From: Thauera sp. K11
Lineage (GTDB): Bacteria > Pseudomonadota > Gammaproteobacteria > Burkholderiales > Rhodocyclaceae
DNA: 64,000 nt
Direction of reading: 5' to 3'
NCBI RefSeq assembly: GCF_002354895.1
Contig: NZ_CP023439.1
Span: 2,480,001-2,544,000, forward strand
The translations under genes and the position numbers were made by a program. Of this stretch, positions 24,496 through 37,426 are shown one piece after another. How positions within the stretch are numbered: the first letter of the stretch is position 1; each line of letters starts with the position of its first letter. The notes under the pieces are model-generated. The model did not search any database. It saw only the letters and a list, made by a program, of their open reading frames with translations, and had not been told where the DNA came from.

Positions 24496-24651
24496 TTTAC
24501 CGTCACGATGATTTGGCCGCTACAACTTCGCTAAGTTCTTGTTCCGTATTATTTTTCGGCCTATTTTTTTACCGTCAACGACCCAAAAGCGCTGACGGTA
24601 AAAAATTCTGGGGGTGTCAGTGCCAGATCTTTACCGTCAGATTTACCGTCA
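24496..24651. repeat. Five TTTACCGTCA repeats between int and guaA
   Basis: TTTACCGTCA occurs directly at 24496-24505, 24568-24577, 24630-24639 and 24642-24651, and inverted at 24593-24602. Two copies are 12 bp apart, about one helical turn. Their clustering between the integrase start and attachment region suits arm-type integrase or excisionase sites. Confidence 0.7.
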
Positions 24652-24678
24652 AACTGGAAGGCATCACCCCGATAGATG

Positions 24679-24746
24679 TCGATAGACCCCGACAGACGTT
24701 CTCTATACAGGACAGGCACTTAGCAGAGATTTTCGATAGACCCCGA
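24679..24746. repeat. Direct repeat TCGATAGACCCCGA
   Basis: A 14-bp direct repeat lies at 24679-24692 and 24733-24746, 54 bp apart, with a partial copy (CCCCGATAGA) at 24667-24676. It sits between the TTTACCGTCA cluster and the guaA end, so it may be a second class of recombination-protein site. Confidence 0.55.
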
Positions 24747-24767
24747 TCGACCCTGAAAGACGCCGAA

Positions 24768-26333
<1,566 letters not shown>

Positions 26334-26407
26334 GGCGCGAACGTCTCTAGCGTCAAGAAAAGGAAAGGCGGCCTCGCAGCCGCCCGGAACACGTCGGTGG
26401 AACGCGA

Positions 26408-28439
<2,032 letters not shown>

Positions 28440-28557
28440 GATCCATCCCCGCCGCCCGCCGGGTGCTGCCGCCGGAACGCTCCGGCGAGCGCCGAAGGCG
28501 CGACTTTCGTACGTCCCGGTCCGGTTCCGCGGGCCGTCCCCGACCTGTTCCCCGGAG

Positions 28558-28878
28558 CTATTCCCCGGCGAGCCCGCCGCCCTTCTTCGTAGTCTTGCCC
28601 TCGTCCGCGCGCTTCCTGCGCACCGCCTTGGGGTCGGCGATCAGCGGACGGTAGATCTCGACGCGGTCGCGGTCGCGCAGCACCGTGTCCGGCCTCGTCA
28701 GCCTGGCGAAGATGCCGAGCTTGTTGTGGCCGTCGAGTTCGATGTCCGGGTACTTCTGCAGCAGGCCCGACGCCTCGACCGCCTCACGTGCCGTCGCCCC
28801 CTCCTCAAGCTGAAGCTGCACCAGTTCCTGGCGCTGCGGCAGGGCATAGACGACTTCGACGCGGATGTGCCCGGCCAT
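28558..28878 (-). CDS. rnfH: RnfH family ubiquitin-like protein
   Basis: This 106-aa protein begins MAGHIRVEVVYALPQRQELVQLQLEEGATAREAVEASGLL, the beta-grasp fold of the RnfH/UPF0125 family, also called RatB. A long basic C-terminal tail (AVRRKRADEGKTTKKGG) is slightly extended. The start at 28878 lies two bases after the ratA stop, so the pair is translationally linked, the common arrangement next to smpB. Its function is not settled; beta-grasp homology to sulfur carriers and ubiquitin is known. Confidence 0.92.
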   Translation of the reverse strand: MAGHIRVEVVYALPQRQELVQLQLEEGATAREAVEASGLLQKYPDIELDGHNKLGIFARLTRPDTVLRDRDRVEIYRPLIADPKAVRRKRADEGKTTKKGGGLAGE

Positions 28879-28880
28879 GA

Positions 28881-29318
28881 TCAGCCCTTTGCATGGATCT
28901 GCGCGGCGCGCTTGACGAAGGAATCGACGAAGGTGTTGGCGATGTGGTTGAAGACCGGCCCCAGCACCTTCTCCAGCAGCTTGCTCGAGAACTGGTAGCG
29001 CAGGCTGAACTCCACCTTGCACGCCGTGTCGCCGAGCGGTGTGAAGCGCCATTCGCCGTCGAGATGGGTGAAGGGGCCGTCGGTCAGGCGCAGGTGCATT
29101 TCGCGCGGCCACACTTTCGTGTTCTCGGTGCTGAAATGGGCCTTGATGCCGTGGTAGTTGATGTGGATCGTCGCCGATGTGAGCGTTTCGGTGCGCTCAT
29201 GGACCTCGGCACCGCCGCACCAGGGCAGGAAGCCCGGATAGTCCTCGCAGCGGTCGACGAGTTCGAACATCTGTTCGGGCGTGAATTCGATCAGGACAAG
29301 CTTCTTGACGTCGGCCAT
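28881..29318 (-). CDS. ratA: RatA/Coq10-like START-domain protein
   Basis: This 145-aa protein has a SRPBCC/START-type lipid-binding fold: MADVKKLVLIEFTPEQMFELVDRCEDYPGFLPWCGGAEV, then FSLRYQFSSKLLEKVLGPVFNHIANTFVDSFVKRA. E. coli RatA was described as a toxin that blocks 70S formation, while the mitochondrial relative Coq10 chaperones ubiquinone; which role applies here is open. It is encoded with rnfH and divergently from smpB (128 bp apart), the conserved neighbourhood. Confidence 0.93.
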   Translation of the reverse strand: MADVKKLVLIEFTPEQMFELVDRCEDYPGFLPWCGGAEVHERTETLTSATIHINYHGIKAHFSTENTKVWPREMHLRLTDGPFTHLDGEWRFTPLGDTACKVEFSLRYQFSSKLLEKVLGPVFNHIANTFVDSFVKRAAQIHAKG

Positions 29319-29446
29319 GTAAACGGAGGGATGAAAGTCGAAGTCGGCGCCTGTGCCGAACTGCTAAGATGCGCGATTCTACCGCATGCAGCCGGCCCGT
29401 TCGCTGCCGGGCAGCGGGGCATGCGCCCTGACTGGATTCTCGTGAC

Positions 29447-29893
29447 ATGAGCATCATCGACAACCGCAAGGCTTACCACGACTACTTCATCGAGGAAAAA
29501 TACGAGGCGGGCCTCGTCCTCGAAGGGTGGGAAGTGAAGGCGATCCGTGCCGGGCGGGCGAACATCAAGGAAGCCTACGTCGTCGTCCGCGATGAGGAAA
29601 TCTTCATCTTCGGCATGCACATCACGCCGCTCGCCAGCGCCTCCACCCACATCCACGCCGACCCGACGCGCACCCGCAAGCTGCTGCTGCATGCGGGCGA
29701 GATCGCCAGGCTGATCGGCAAGGTCGAACGCGCCGGCTTCACCCTGGTCCCGCTGGACCTGCACTACTCGAAAGGCCGCATCAAGATCGAGATCGGCCTG
29801 GCCAAGGGCAAGAAGCTGTACGACAAGCGCGAGGACGAGAAGAGGCGGGACTGGGAACGCGAAAAACAGCGGCTGATGCGGGTGAAGGTCTGA
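29447..29893 (+). CDS. smpB: SsrA-binding protein SmpB
   Basis: This 148-aa tmRNA-binding protein is essential for trans-translation. The full-length OB-fold protein has the conserved [39 protein letters not shown] and the C-terminal [37 protein letters not shown]. The tail becomes helical and mimics the mRNA/anticodon in the ribosomal A site. No ssrA gene was seen in the adjoining sequence. Confidence 0.97.
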   Translation: MSIIDNRKAYHDYFIEEKYEAGLVLEGWEVKAIRAGRANIKEAYVVVRDEEIFIFGMHITPLASASTHIHADPTRTRKLLLHAGEIARLIGKVERAGFTLVPLDLHYSKGRIKIEIGLAKGKKLYDKREDEKRRDWEREKQRLMRVKV

Positions 29894-29941
29894 GCGCTCC
29901 CGCCCCGTCCCCCGGCGACCGGTGGTGAGTGCGCAGTTCCT

Positions 29942-31519
29942 TCAGGAACTGCACGACAGCATCGAACACCCCGCCTTATGCCGCGCCCAGTCGGGTCGCT
30001 TCGCGGCGAAGCGCTCGCGGCCGGCCTGTTCCTCGTAAGGCTTGCGGAACACGTCGAGCAGTTCCTCCACCTGCGACAGATCCCCCTCCCCGGCCGCGTC
30101 GATCGCCTGCTGCGCCAGGTAGTTGCGCGGCACGTAGAGCGGATTGGCCCGGTTCATCTCCACCTTGCGCCGGTCCTGCGGTACCGCCTGCTGCCGCAGA
30201 CGCGCCGCGTAGCGCCGCAGCCACGCGGTGAATTCTTCACGCACCGCCTCGCGCCGATCGTCGCTGTAGAAAGCATCGGCAAACAGCGCCAGCGCCGATC
30301 CGCCCGGCACCTCGGCCGGCTCCGCATCGAACCCGGCCAGCCGGCGATGGAAGATCGTCATGTCCATCTCGCCATCGCGCAGCAGCCGGTGCAGGTCCGC
30401 CACCAGCGCCGAATCTCCTTCCTGCCAGTCGGCGAAGCCGAGCTTGGCCATCGTCATGCGCCGGTTCTCCGCCTCGTAGATGTCGGCATAGCCGAGCAGC
30501 GCCGCCTCCAGCGGCTCCACCTTGCCGATCACCGGATACACGGCATTGGCGAGTTGCCACAGGTTCCAGTGCGCCACCTGCGGCTGGTGGCCGAAGCGGT
30601 AGCGCCGGCCGGCCGCATCAGTGGTGTTCGGCGTCCAGTCCGGATCGAAGTCGTCGATCCAGCCGTAGGGGCCATAGTCGATCGTCAGGCCGAGGATGGA
30701 CATGTTGTCGGTGTTCATCACCCCGTGCACGAAACCCACCCGCGTCCAATGCGCCATCAACACCGCGGTGCGCCGGCAGACCTCCTCGAACCAGCGCATG
30801 CGCCTTTCGTCCGCGTCGCCCTCGATCCCGGGGAAATCGCGGGCGATCGTGAAATCGATCAGCCTGCCGAGCAGCTCCCCTTCGCCGCGCGAGGCGAAGA
30901 TCTCGAAATTGCCGAAGCGGATGAAGGACGGCGACACGCGGCACACGACCGCGCCCGGCTCCGGCTGCGGATTGCCGTCGTAGAACATGTCGCGGACCAC
31001 CTTTTCGCCCGTCCCCACCAGGCACAGCGCCCGCGTCGTCGGCACGCCGAGGTGATGCATCGCCTCGCTGCACAGGAACTCGCGGATCGACGAACGCAGC
31101 ACTGCCCGGCCGTCGGCATGGCGTGAATAAGGCGTCGACCCGGCGCCCTTCAACTGCAGCTCCCAGCGCTCGCCGCGCCCGTTGACCGCCTCGCCCAGCG
31201 TGATCGCGCGACCGTCGCCGAGTTGCCCCGCCCAGTTGCCGAACTGGTGGCCACCGTAGCAGGCGGCGTAGGGCTCCATGCCCGGCAGCAAGGCATTGCC
31301 GCCGAACACGTCGGCGAAATCCGGGGCGCGGACATCGGCCTCCTCCAGCCCCAGCAGCGCGGCGACTTCAGGCGACCACGCCAGCAACTGCGGCTTTCGC
31401 ACCGGCGTCGGCATCACGCGCGAATAGCACGCGCCATGCACCTGCCTCACATGCACGCCCGGTTCCGGGTCGGCCGGCAGTTCGCGGACGAAGCGGTTGT
31501 CGAATGTCAGTTCTTTCAT
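29942..31519 (-). CDS. selO: Protein adenylyltransferase SelO
   Basis: This 525-aa pseudokinase-fold enzyme transfers AMP to protein hydroxyl groups and is linked to redox control. The start at 31519 ([27 protein letters not shown]) matches the family, and the 15-codon upstream extension does not. Typical blocks are [75 protein letters not shown] and the C-terminal CSMLSCSS, where some relatives have selenocysteine and bacterial ones cysteine. It stands alone, downstream of a long hairpin. Confidence 0.96.
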   Translation of the reverse strand: MKELTFDNRFVRELPADPEPGVHVRQVHGACYSRVMPTPVRKPQLLAWSPEVAALLGLEEADVRAPDFADVFGGNALLPGMEPYAACYGGHQFGNWAGQLGDGRAITLGEAVNGRGERWELQLKGAGSTPYSRHADGRAVLRSSIREFLCSEAMHHLGVPTTRALCLVGTGEKVVRDMFYDGNPQPEPGAVVCRVSPSFIRFGNFEIFASRGEGELLGRLIDFTIARDFPGIEGDADERRMRWFEEVCRRTAVLMAHWTRVGFVHGVMNTDNMSILGLTIDYGPYGWIDDFDPDWTPNTTDAAGRRYRFGHQPQVAHWNLWQLANAVYPVIGKVEPLEAALLGYADIYEAENRRMTMAKLGFADWQEGDSALVADLHRLLRDGEMDMTIFHRRLAGFDAEPAEVPGGSALALFADAFYSDDRREAVREEFTAWLRRYAARLRQQAVPQDRRKVEMNRANPLYVPRNYLAQQAIDAAGEGDLSQVEELLDVFRKPYEEQAGRERFAAKRPDWARHKAGCSMLSCSS

Positions 31520-31571
31520 GGAAAAAAGATTCTCTCGAGTCTGAATACAGCCCATGGCCTCCAAACCACGC

Positions 31572-31678
31572 TGACCGGAGCGCGGGGCATTCCCGGAGCC
31601 GGCGAGGACTGTCCGAGCACCGAGCGCAGCGAGGGCGAGTTCCGCAGCCGGCGGAGGGAATGCCCCGCGCTCCGGTCA
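31572..31678. repeat. Long imperfect hairpin (23-bp perfect arms)
   Basis: The 23 bp at 31572-31594 recur exactly in inverted form at 31656-31678, around a 61-nt centre that itself holds a GCCGGCG/CGCCGGC-like pair and an (A/C)GAGCGCAGCGAG motif. It fills the gap between selO and the ABC permease genes. It resembles mobile intergenic palindromic repeats (REP/MITE-like) and may also end the ABC transcript. Confidence 0.75.
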
Positions 31679-31717
31679 AATCCCCGCCCCCATCAAGAAT
31701 CCACACAAAGTCAAGAA

Positions 31718-33163
31718 TCAGGAACGCCGAGGATCGAACGCATCCCGCACCACGTCGGCAAACAGGTTCGCCGCCAGCACCAGCACGAACATGAACACGA
31801 AAGCCGCCGCCAATGACCACCAGACCATCGGCTCGCGCGCGAGTTCGGCGCGCGCCATATTGATCATCGTGCCGAAGCTGATCGTCGTCGGATCCACGCC
31901 GATGCCCACGTAGGACAGCACCGCCTCCGCCAGCACCAGGCCGGAAAAATCCATCACCAGCGCGATCAGCACGATGTGCATCACGTTGGGCAGGATGTGC
32001 CGCCGCAGGATCGCTGCCGTCCCCACGCCGAAAGCCCGCGCCGCCTGCACGTACTCCAGCTCCCGCAGCTTCAGCGCCTCGCCGCGCAGCAGCCGCGCCA
32101 GCCCGGTCCAGCTCGTGATGCCGAGGATGAAGCACAGCGCCAGCAGCCGCGCATCCGAGCGCTGCGCCGCCGTATCGAACCACTGCGGATGCGTGTCGAT
32201 CACCACCTGCATCATCAACACCGCCGCCGCAATCAGCAGCACGCCAGGAATCGCGTTGAGCACCGTGTAGACGTACTGCACCGCATCATCCACCCAGCCG
32301 CCCAGATAACCCGCGGCGATCCCCAGCGCCACCGCGAAAGGCATCGTCACCAGCGTCGTGACCGTGCCGATCACCAGCGCCGTGCGCACGCCCTTCAAGG
32401 CCAGATACAGCACGTCCTGACCCACCTTGTCGGTACCCAGGACATGGTAGTGCGACGCCAGCATGATCCACGCAGAGGCGATCGCCAGCAGCACCGCCAG
32501 CGTCACGAGCGCCGCGCGCCAGGCCAGCACGGTACGGCCCCGCAGCACCGCGGACATCGCCTCGCCCCAGGGCAGGCGCCCGGCACGGGCCACGCCCCGC
32601 GCGACCAGCACGAAGGCGCCCGCCCAGCCCAGCGCGGCCACGCCCAGGGCGGACAGCATCCGGAGCGCGACGTCGCCGCCGCGCTCGACATCGGGTTCGG
32701 CCAGGTGCGCGGCGCCATGGAGCAGGCGCGGATACGTTCGCTGCTGGCCGCCGCCGGGCAACTGGACCGTCTCGCGCTGGTACAGCGTGGCCGCGAAGGG
32801 GGCCGAATACGTCTTTTCCGTCTGCAGCCGCAGCGGCGCCAGCAGCGCATCGAGCACCGACAGGACCTCGGACGAATACATCGCGCCGTTCGCCTCGCCC
32901 CCGGCGCCCTGCACGGGCTGCGCGGCGGGCGCCACGTCCGGCAGGCGGGGGCGGTAGTGCAGGCTGTCGAGCAGGCCGACCAGCACGAAGGCGAGCAGCA
33001 CGGTCGCCGCCGCCATGCCGGCCGGACGGCGTCCGACCTTGCGCCATGCGTCGCGCAGCGGCTCGGTGCCGCGCACGTGCAGCGCGGCGAGCACACAGGC
33101 CAGCAACAGCAGGAAGAGCAGCGCATCCGTCCACAGGATCACCGGCTGAAAGCTCATGCCCAT
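31718..33163 (-). CDS. ABC transporter permease, OppC/DppC/YejE type
   Basis: This 481-aa inner-membrane permease has the BPD-transport-1 core at about 265-475, with EAA-loop sequence YVQAARAFGVGTAAILRRHILPN and typical VGIGVDPTTISFGTMI and NLFADVVRDAFDPR ends. About 200 residues longer than usual OppC at the N-terminus, it adds two extra predicted membrane segments (13-28 and 50-65) and a periplasmic stretch, as in YejE-type permeases. It works with the OppB-like permease and lipoprotein encoded upstream. No ATPase gene follows. Confidence 0.9.
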   Translation of the reverse strand: MGMSFQPVILWTDALLFLLLLACVLAALHVRGTEPLRDAWRKVGRRPAGMAAATVLLAFVLVGLLDSLHYRPRLPDVAPAAQPVQGAGGEANGAMYSSEVLSVLDALLAPLRLQTEKTYSAPFAATLYQRETVQLPGGGQQRTYPRLLHGAAHLAEPDVERGGDVALRMLSALGVAALGWAGAFVLVARGVARAGRLPWGEAMSAVLRGRTVLAWRAALVTLAVLLAIASAWIMLASHYHVLGTDKVGQDVLYLALKGVRTALVIGTVTTLVTMPFAVALGIAAGYLGGWVDDAVQYVYTVLNAIPGVLLIAAAVLMMQVVIDTHPQWFDTAAQRSDARLLALCFILGITSWTGLARLLRGEALKLRELEYVQAARAFGVGTAAILRRHILPNVMHIVLIALVMDFSGLVLAEAVLSYVGIGVDPTTISFGTMINMARAELAREPMVWWSLAAAFVFMFVLVLAANLFADVVRDAFDPRRS

Positions 33164-33168
33164 GCCGC

Positions 33169-34146
33169 CTACTCCAGCCTCACACGCGGATCGACCAGTG
33201 TGTACGAGATGTCGGTCAGGATCAGGCCGACGATGTACAACACCGAGCCGATGAACACCATCGCCCGCACCACCGCGAAATCCTGCGCATTGATGGCATC
33301 GATCGTGTAACTGCCCAGCCCAGGGATGGCGAAGAAGGATTCCACCAGCAGGCTGCCCATGAAGAGCAGCGGGATCACCACCACCACGCCGGTCAGGATG
33401 GGGATCATCGCGTTCTTCAGCACGTGGCGGAACAGCACGCGCAGTTCCGACAGCCCCTTCGCCCGCGCCGTGCGCACGTAGTCCCTCGAGATCTCCTCAA
33501 GGAAGATCGTGCGGTACCAGCGCGTGCTCGAACCGATGCCCGCGATCACACTGATCGCCACCGGCAACACCAGGAAGCGCGCGGCGTCGAGCCCGCTCGC
33601 ATAGCCCGAGATCGGCACCAGCGACCACAGCTTGGACACCAGCCACTGGCCGCCGATGATGTAGAACAGCCCCGACACCGACATCATCGCCACGCAGCCC
33701 ACCACGCCCCAGAAATCCAGATAGGTGGCGCGGAAGAACACCAGCAGCAGCGCGAAGCTGATCGCCGCGAAGAGCCCGAGTGCGAAGGTCGGCAGCGCGA
33801 TCGCCAGGGACGGCCCCATGCGGTCGCGGATCTCCCGGGCGATGTCGCGGCCGTCGTCGGCGCGGCCGAAGTCGAACGCGAACATGCGCAGCGACTTGTC
33901 GAAGAAGATCGTGTCGGTCACCCGCGCCGTGCCGCCGGCCTCGGAATTTAAGAACATGGGCTTGTCGTAGCCGCGCTCCACCTTCCAGCGCTCGATCGCC
34001 TCCGGCGTGGCGCGCTTGACCCCGATCTGCATGCGCGCCATGTCGTCGGGCGAATTCACCACGAAGAACAGCACGAAGGTCAGCAGATTCACGCCGATCA
34101 GGATGGGAATCGCGTACAGCACGCGGCGGATCAGGTAGGCGAACAT
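33169..34146 (-). CDS. ABC transporter permease, OppB/DppB/YejB type
   Basis: This 325-aa permease has the OppB opening MFAYLIRRVLYAIPILIGVNLLTFVLFFVVN, a periplasmic loop (GYDKPMFLNSEAGG...) and the EAA-loop RDYVRTARAKGLSELRVLFRHVLKNAMIPILTG, ending DISYTLVDPRVRLE. It belongs to the peptide/nickel/microcin C uptake class. Its ATG overlaps the stop of the binding-protein gene by one base (TGATG), and the second permease gene follows after 5 bp. Confidence 0.93.
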   Translation of the reverse strand: MFAYLIRRVLYAIPILIGVNLLTFVLFFVVNSPDDMARMQIGVKRATPEAIERWKVERGYDKPMFLNSEAGGTARVTDTIFFDKSLRMFAFDFGRADDGRDIAREIRDRMGPSLAIALPTFALGLFAAISFALLLVFFRATYLDFWGVVGCVAMMSVSGLFYIIGGQWLVSKLWSLVPISGYASGLDAARFLVLPVAISVIAGIGSSTRWYRTIFLEEISRDYVRTARAKGLSELRVLFRHVLKNAMIPILTGVVVVIPLLFMGSLLVESFFAIPGLGSYTIDAINAQDFAVVRAMVFIGSVLYIVGLILTDISYTLVDPRVRLE

Positions 34147-36401
34147 CAGCGCCCTCCCCCGCCGGTGCGCAGCGCCCCGGCCGGACCCGCGGCATCACCC
34201 GCCGCGGTGGCGCGCTCGTGGCGGCGCCAGTGCCGCACGGCCGGTGCCACGATGGCGGCGAGCAGCAATGCCGCGACGACCAGCGGCCACGGCACCGGCC
34301 GGTTCCAGGCGGCGCGCGCCGCCTCCCGCCGGGCGACGTCGATGCGCTGGTATTTCAGCGTGTTGCGCACGATGTTGCCGGGCCTGCGGTTATGTATCCA
34401 GCCATGCTGCAGCGAATAGGACTTGGGGTGGAAGCCGAACAGCCAGGGGGCGTCGTGGCGCAGGATGCCCACCATGCGGTCGATGATGCGCTGGCGCTCG
34501 GGGCCGTCGGGCATGGCCTTCATGCGCTCGAACAGCGCGTCGTATTCCGGATTCTCGTAGTTCGACGCGTTCTGGCCGTGGAACTTCACCTTGCCCTGGG
34601 GCCCGTAGAGCAGGAACAGCATGTTCTCGGGGTCGGGGTAGTCCGCGTTCCAGCCGACGAAGAAGAGCTGGGCATTGCCCTGGCGCACTTTGTCCTGGAA
34701 GCGGTTGAAATCGGTCGGCCGCACCACGAACTGCACGCCGAGTTCGCGGAACTGCTTCGCCAGCCAGTCCGAGCGCGACTTGTCGCCCAGCCCGCCGGGC
34801 GTGGTGTCCAGGTTCAGGATCAACGGTTCGCCCGTCTTCGCGTTGCGGCCGTCGGGCCAGCCCGCCTCGGCCAGCAGGCGACGGGCGACGTCCAGCCCGC
34901 GGCGCCGCGGCTGGCCGTCGCGCCATTCGTAGATCACCGGATTGATGCCGGCCTCGCCCTCGCGCGCGCCGAACATCCCCGGCGGGATGGGGCTCATCGC
35001 CGGCACGCCGCGGCCGTTGAGGAAGATCGACACGAACTCCTCCATGTCCAGCGCGACCGACACCGCCTGGCGCAGCTTGCGCGCACGCTCGCGGCCTTCC
35101 CTCGTATCGCCGCCGCCCACCAGCGGGTCGAGCATGTTGAAGCCGAGGTAGTAGATCGAGGGCGACACCGAGGTCAGCAGCCGGATGCCGCGCGCTTCCA
35201 TGTCGTCCGACAGCGTGACCTCGCCCTGGCTGCTCATCGTCACCGCCTGGTCGAAGTTGTCCGACGACACGCCCGAGGCGTCGTAATAGCCCTGCAGGAA
35301 CTTGTTCCAGTAGGGGATGCCCTCGCGCTCGCGGGAGAACACCACCTCGTCGATGAACGGCACGGGCTTGCCGCAATCGGCCAGCAGGCCGTTCCCGCGG
35401 TCGTCCGCCCCGCCCTCGCAGGGATAGGTGTCGGCGCGGTAGTTCGGGTTGCGCACCAGCACCATGCGGGCGTTCGGATTGTTTTCGGCCAGCATGTAGG
35501 GACCGGTGCCCACCGGCCACCAGTCCAGGGTCAGGTTGCGCTCGGCCATGCCCGGCTGGCCGAAGAAGCGGTCGGCCTCCGGCGGCACCGGTGCGAAGAA
35601 GGGCATCGACAGCCAGAACAGGAACTGCGGATAGGCGCCCTGCAGCGTGATGCGGTAGGTGTGGCGGTCGACCACCTCCACGCCCGGCAGTTCGAACTTC
35701 GCCAGGTCGAGCCAGCCCGGGTTCTTCTTCGCTTCCTCGGCCAGCCGTACCTGGAGATCCTTCAGGCCGGGCAGATACTCCGCCATCAGTTCGAAGATCG
35801 GCGAATGCAGGCGCGGATGCGCCAGGCGCTTGATCTGGTGCACGAAGTCGGCGGCCTCCAGCTCACGCGTGCCGGTCGCGGCGAAGTCCCCCACGCCGCG
35901 GATGCCGCGCAGATCCTCCGGCGCCAGCGCCAGGTAGCGCGGCATGCCGTCCTCCGCCCTGGCGAAGGCCGGATGCGGCTGGTACAGCACGCCCGGACGG
36001 ATGCGGATCTCATAGACGCTCTTTGCCACGCGCGCCGCATCGGCGGTGTCCGGCAACTGGCGCCCGACGGCATCGTAGCGCCGCAGCAGCGGCATCTCGG
36101 CCGCCACGCCCGGCTCCAGCGCGTACGGGCGCTTCAGGTAATGGTACTGCAGCGGCGGCTCCATGATCTGGTACAGGAACGTCGCCTCGTCCTCGACGTA
36201 GGACTGCACCGGATCGAGATGCTTCGGCCGCTCGGTGAAGGCGGTGTACAGGATGTTCCGGCCGCGCTCCGAAGCCGGATAAGGGTCGTTCCAGACCGGT
36301 CCGCATCCACCCAGCAGCATGCCGGCGGCACACGCCAGCGCGGCGATGCGGAACGGGTCGGGACGGCGGCGGCTACGGGAGCGGGACGGCGGAAAACGCA
36401 T
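34146..36401 (-). CDS. ABC transporter substrate-binding lipoprotein (SBP_bac_5)
   Basis: This 751-aa protein starts at the ATG at 36401, which gives a basic N-region, a hydrophobic stretch and a lipobox LLGGC; a longer start at 36491 would bury that signal. The family 5 solute-binding domain includes NILYTAFTERPKHLDPVQSY, WWPVGTGPYMLAENNPNARMVLVRNPNYR and YPDPENMLFLLYGPQGK. At about 200 residues more than DppA it resembles YejA-like binding proteins. A C-terminal membrane segment (WPLVVAALLLAAIVAPAV) is unusual, suggesting a double anchor. The substrate is probably peptides or peptide-like compounds. Confidence 0.9.
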   Translation of the reverse strand: MRFPPSRSRSRRRPDPFRIAALACAAGMLLGGCGPVWNDPYPASERGRNILYTAFTERPKHLDPVQSYVEDEATFLYQIMEPPLQYHYLKRPYALEPGVAAEMPLLRRYDAVGRQLPDTADAARVAKSVYEIRIRPGVLYQPHPAFARAEDGMPRYLALAPEDLRGIRGVGDFAATGTRELEAADFVHQIKRLAHPRLHSPIFELMAEYLPGLKDLQVRLAEEAKKNPGWLDLAKFELPGVEVVDRHTYRITLQGAYPQFLFWLSMPFFAPVPPEADRFFGQPGMAERNLTLDWWPVGTGPYMLAENNPNARMVLVRNPNYRADTYPCEGGADDRGNGLLADCGKPVPFIDEVVFSREREGIPYWNKFLQGYYDASGVSSDNFDQAVTMSSQGEVTLSDDMEARGIRLLTSVSPSIYYLGFNMLDPLVGGGDTREGRERARKLRQAVSVALDMEEFVSIFLNGRGVPAMSPIPPGMFGAREGEAGINPVIYEWRDGQPRRRGLDVARRLLAEAGWPDGRNAKTGEPLILNLDTTPGGLGDKSRSDWLAKQFRELGVQFVVRPTDFNRFQDKVRQGNAQLFFVGWNADYPDPENMLFLLYGPQGKVKFHGQNASNYENPEYDALFERMKAMPDGPERQRIIDRMVGILRHDAPWLFGFHPKSYSLQHGWIHNRRPGNIVRNTLKYQRIDVARREAARAAWNRPVPWPLVVAALLLAAIVAPAVRHWRRHERATAAGDAAGPAGALRTGGGGR

Positions 36402-36503
36402 CGGCGGAAGGAGCGGAATGCGGGCGATGATCGTGACCGAAGGCCGGATTCTGTCAGGTTTCGCCCGCAGCCGCATGGACAGATTGACCACGGCGCCTTT
36501 GGG

Positions 36504-36509
36504 TATAAT
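36504..36509 (+). promoter_or_regulatory. fabI -10 element
   Basis: A perfect TATAAT lies 29 bp before the fabI start, followed by TTGGAG as ribosome site. The nearest TTGACC is only 14 bp upstream, too close for a normal -35, so the -35 is unclear. Confidence 0.55.
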
Positions 36510-36538
36510 CCGCCGATCTGTTATTTGGAGTCGTACTC

Positions 36539-37330
36539 ATGGGCTTTCTAGCCGGCAAACGAATTCTCATCACTGGACTGCTCAGCAACCGTTCGATTGC
36601 GTACGGCATCGCCAAGGCCATGCACCGCGAGGGTGCGGAACTCGCCTTCACTTACCAGAACGACCGCTTCCATGACCGCGTCACCAAGATGGCGGCGGAT
36701 TTCGACAGCCAATTGATCTTCCCGCTCGACGTCCAGGAGGACGCGCAGATCGCCGGCCTGTTCGAGCAGCTCGGGCAGCACTGGGACGGGCTGGACGGCC
36801 TCGTCCATTCCATCGCCTACGCCCCGGGCGAGGCGCTCGAGGGCGACTTCCTCGACGGCCTGTCGCGCGACGCCTTCCGCGTCTCGCAGGAAGTCAGCGC
36901 CTACAGCTTCCCGGCGCTGGCCAAGGCCGCACGGCCGATGATGAAGGGGCGCAACGGCTCGCTGCTCACCCTGTCCTACCTGGGTGCGGTACGCACCATG
37001 CCCAACTACAACATCATGGGCATGGCCAAGGCCGGCCTCGAGGCGGCGGTGCGCTACATGGCCGTCACCCTGGGCCCCGAGGGCACGCGCGTGAATGCGG
37101 TCTCCGCAGGGCCGATCAAGACGCTCGCCGCCTCCGGCATCGGCAACTTCGGCAAGCTGCTCGCCTTCAACGAGCACAACGCGCCGCTGCGCCGCAACGT
37201 GACGATCGAGGAGGTCGGCAATGCCGCCGCATTCCTGTGCTCCGACCTGGCCAGCGGCATCACCGGCGAAATCATGTACGTCGACGGCGGCTTCAACACC
37301 ACCGCGCTCGGCAACGCCGAACAACCCTGA
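36539..37330 (+). CDS. fabI: Enoyl-[acyl-carrier-protein] reductase (NADH)
   Basis: This 263-aa enzyme catalyses the last step of fatty-acid elongation, reducing trans-2-enoyl-ACP. It is a short-chain dehydrogenase of the FabI type: [23 protein letters not shown] at the cofactor-binding start, [12 protein letters not shown], and the catalytic Tyr-x6-Lys in [20 protein letters not shown]. The C-terminal end [33 protein letters not shown] is typical. This is the target class of triclosan and isoniazid-like inhibitors. It stands alone with its own promoter and converges on ppiD. Confidence 0.97.
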   Translation: MGFLAGKRILITGLLSNRSIAYGIAKAMHREGAELAFTYQNDRFHDRVTKMAADFDSQLIFPLDVQEDAQIAGLFEQLGQHWDGLDGLVHSIAYAPGEALEGDFLDGLSRDAFRVSQEVSAYSFPALAKAARPMMKGRNGSLLTLSYLGAVRTMPNYNIMGMAKAGLEAAVRYMAVTLGPEGTRVNAVSAGPIKTLAASGIGNFGKLLAFNEHNAPLRRNVTIEEVGNAAAFLCSDLASGITGEIMYVDGGFNTTALGNAEQP

Positions 37331-37366
37331 TCGCAGGCGCGCCGTGCCGGCGGCGGCCGATCGAAA

Positions 37367-37397
37367 CGGAAACGCCCGGGAATCCCGGGCGTTTCCG
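37367..37397. terminator. Bidirectional terminator between fabI and ppiD
   Basis: A 31-bp near-perfect palindrome (CGGAAACGCCCGGGA / TCCCGGGCGTTTCCG around one base) lies between two convergent genes. A-rich and T-rich edges are within the stem on both sides, suiting termination from either direction. Confidence 0.75.
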
Positions 37398-37426
37398 CGT
37401 CTACGGCAGCACTGCGGAAAGCGGCA

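Noticed and set aside
24496..24746. CRISPR array
   Set aside because: The repeats are only 10-14 bp, irregularly spaced and partly inverted, and no cas genes are present; recombination or operator sites explain them better.
36484..36489. TTGACC as the -35 of the fabI promoter
   Set aside because: Only 14 bp separate it from TATAAT, too short for a standard sigma-70 promoter.
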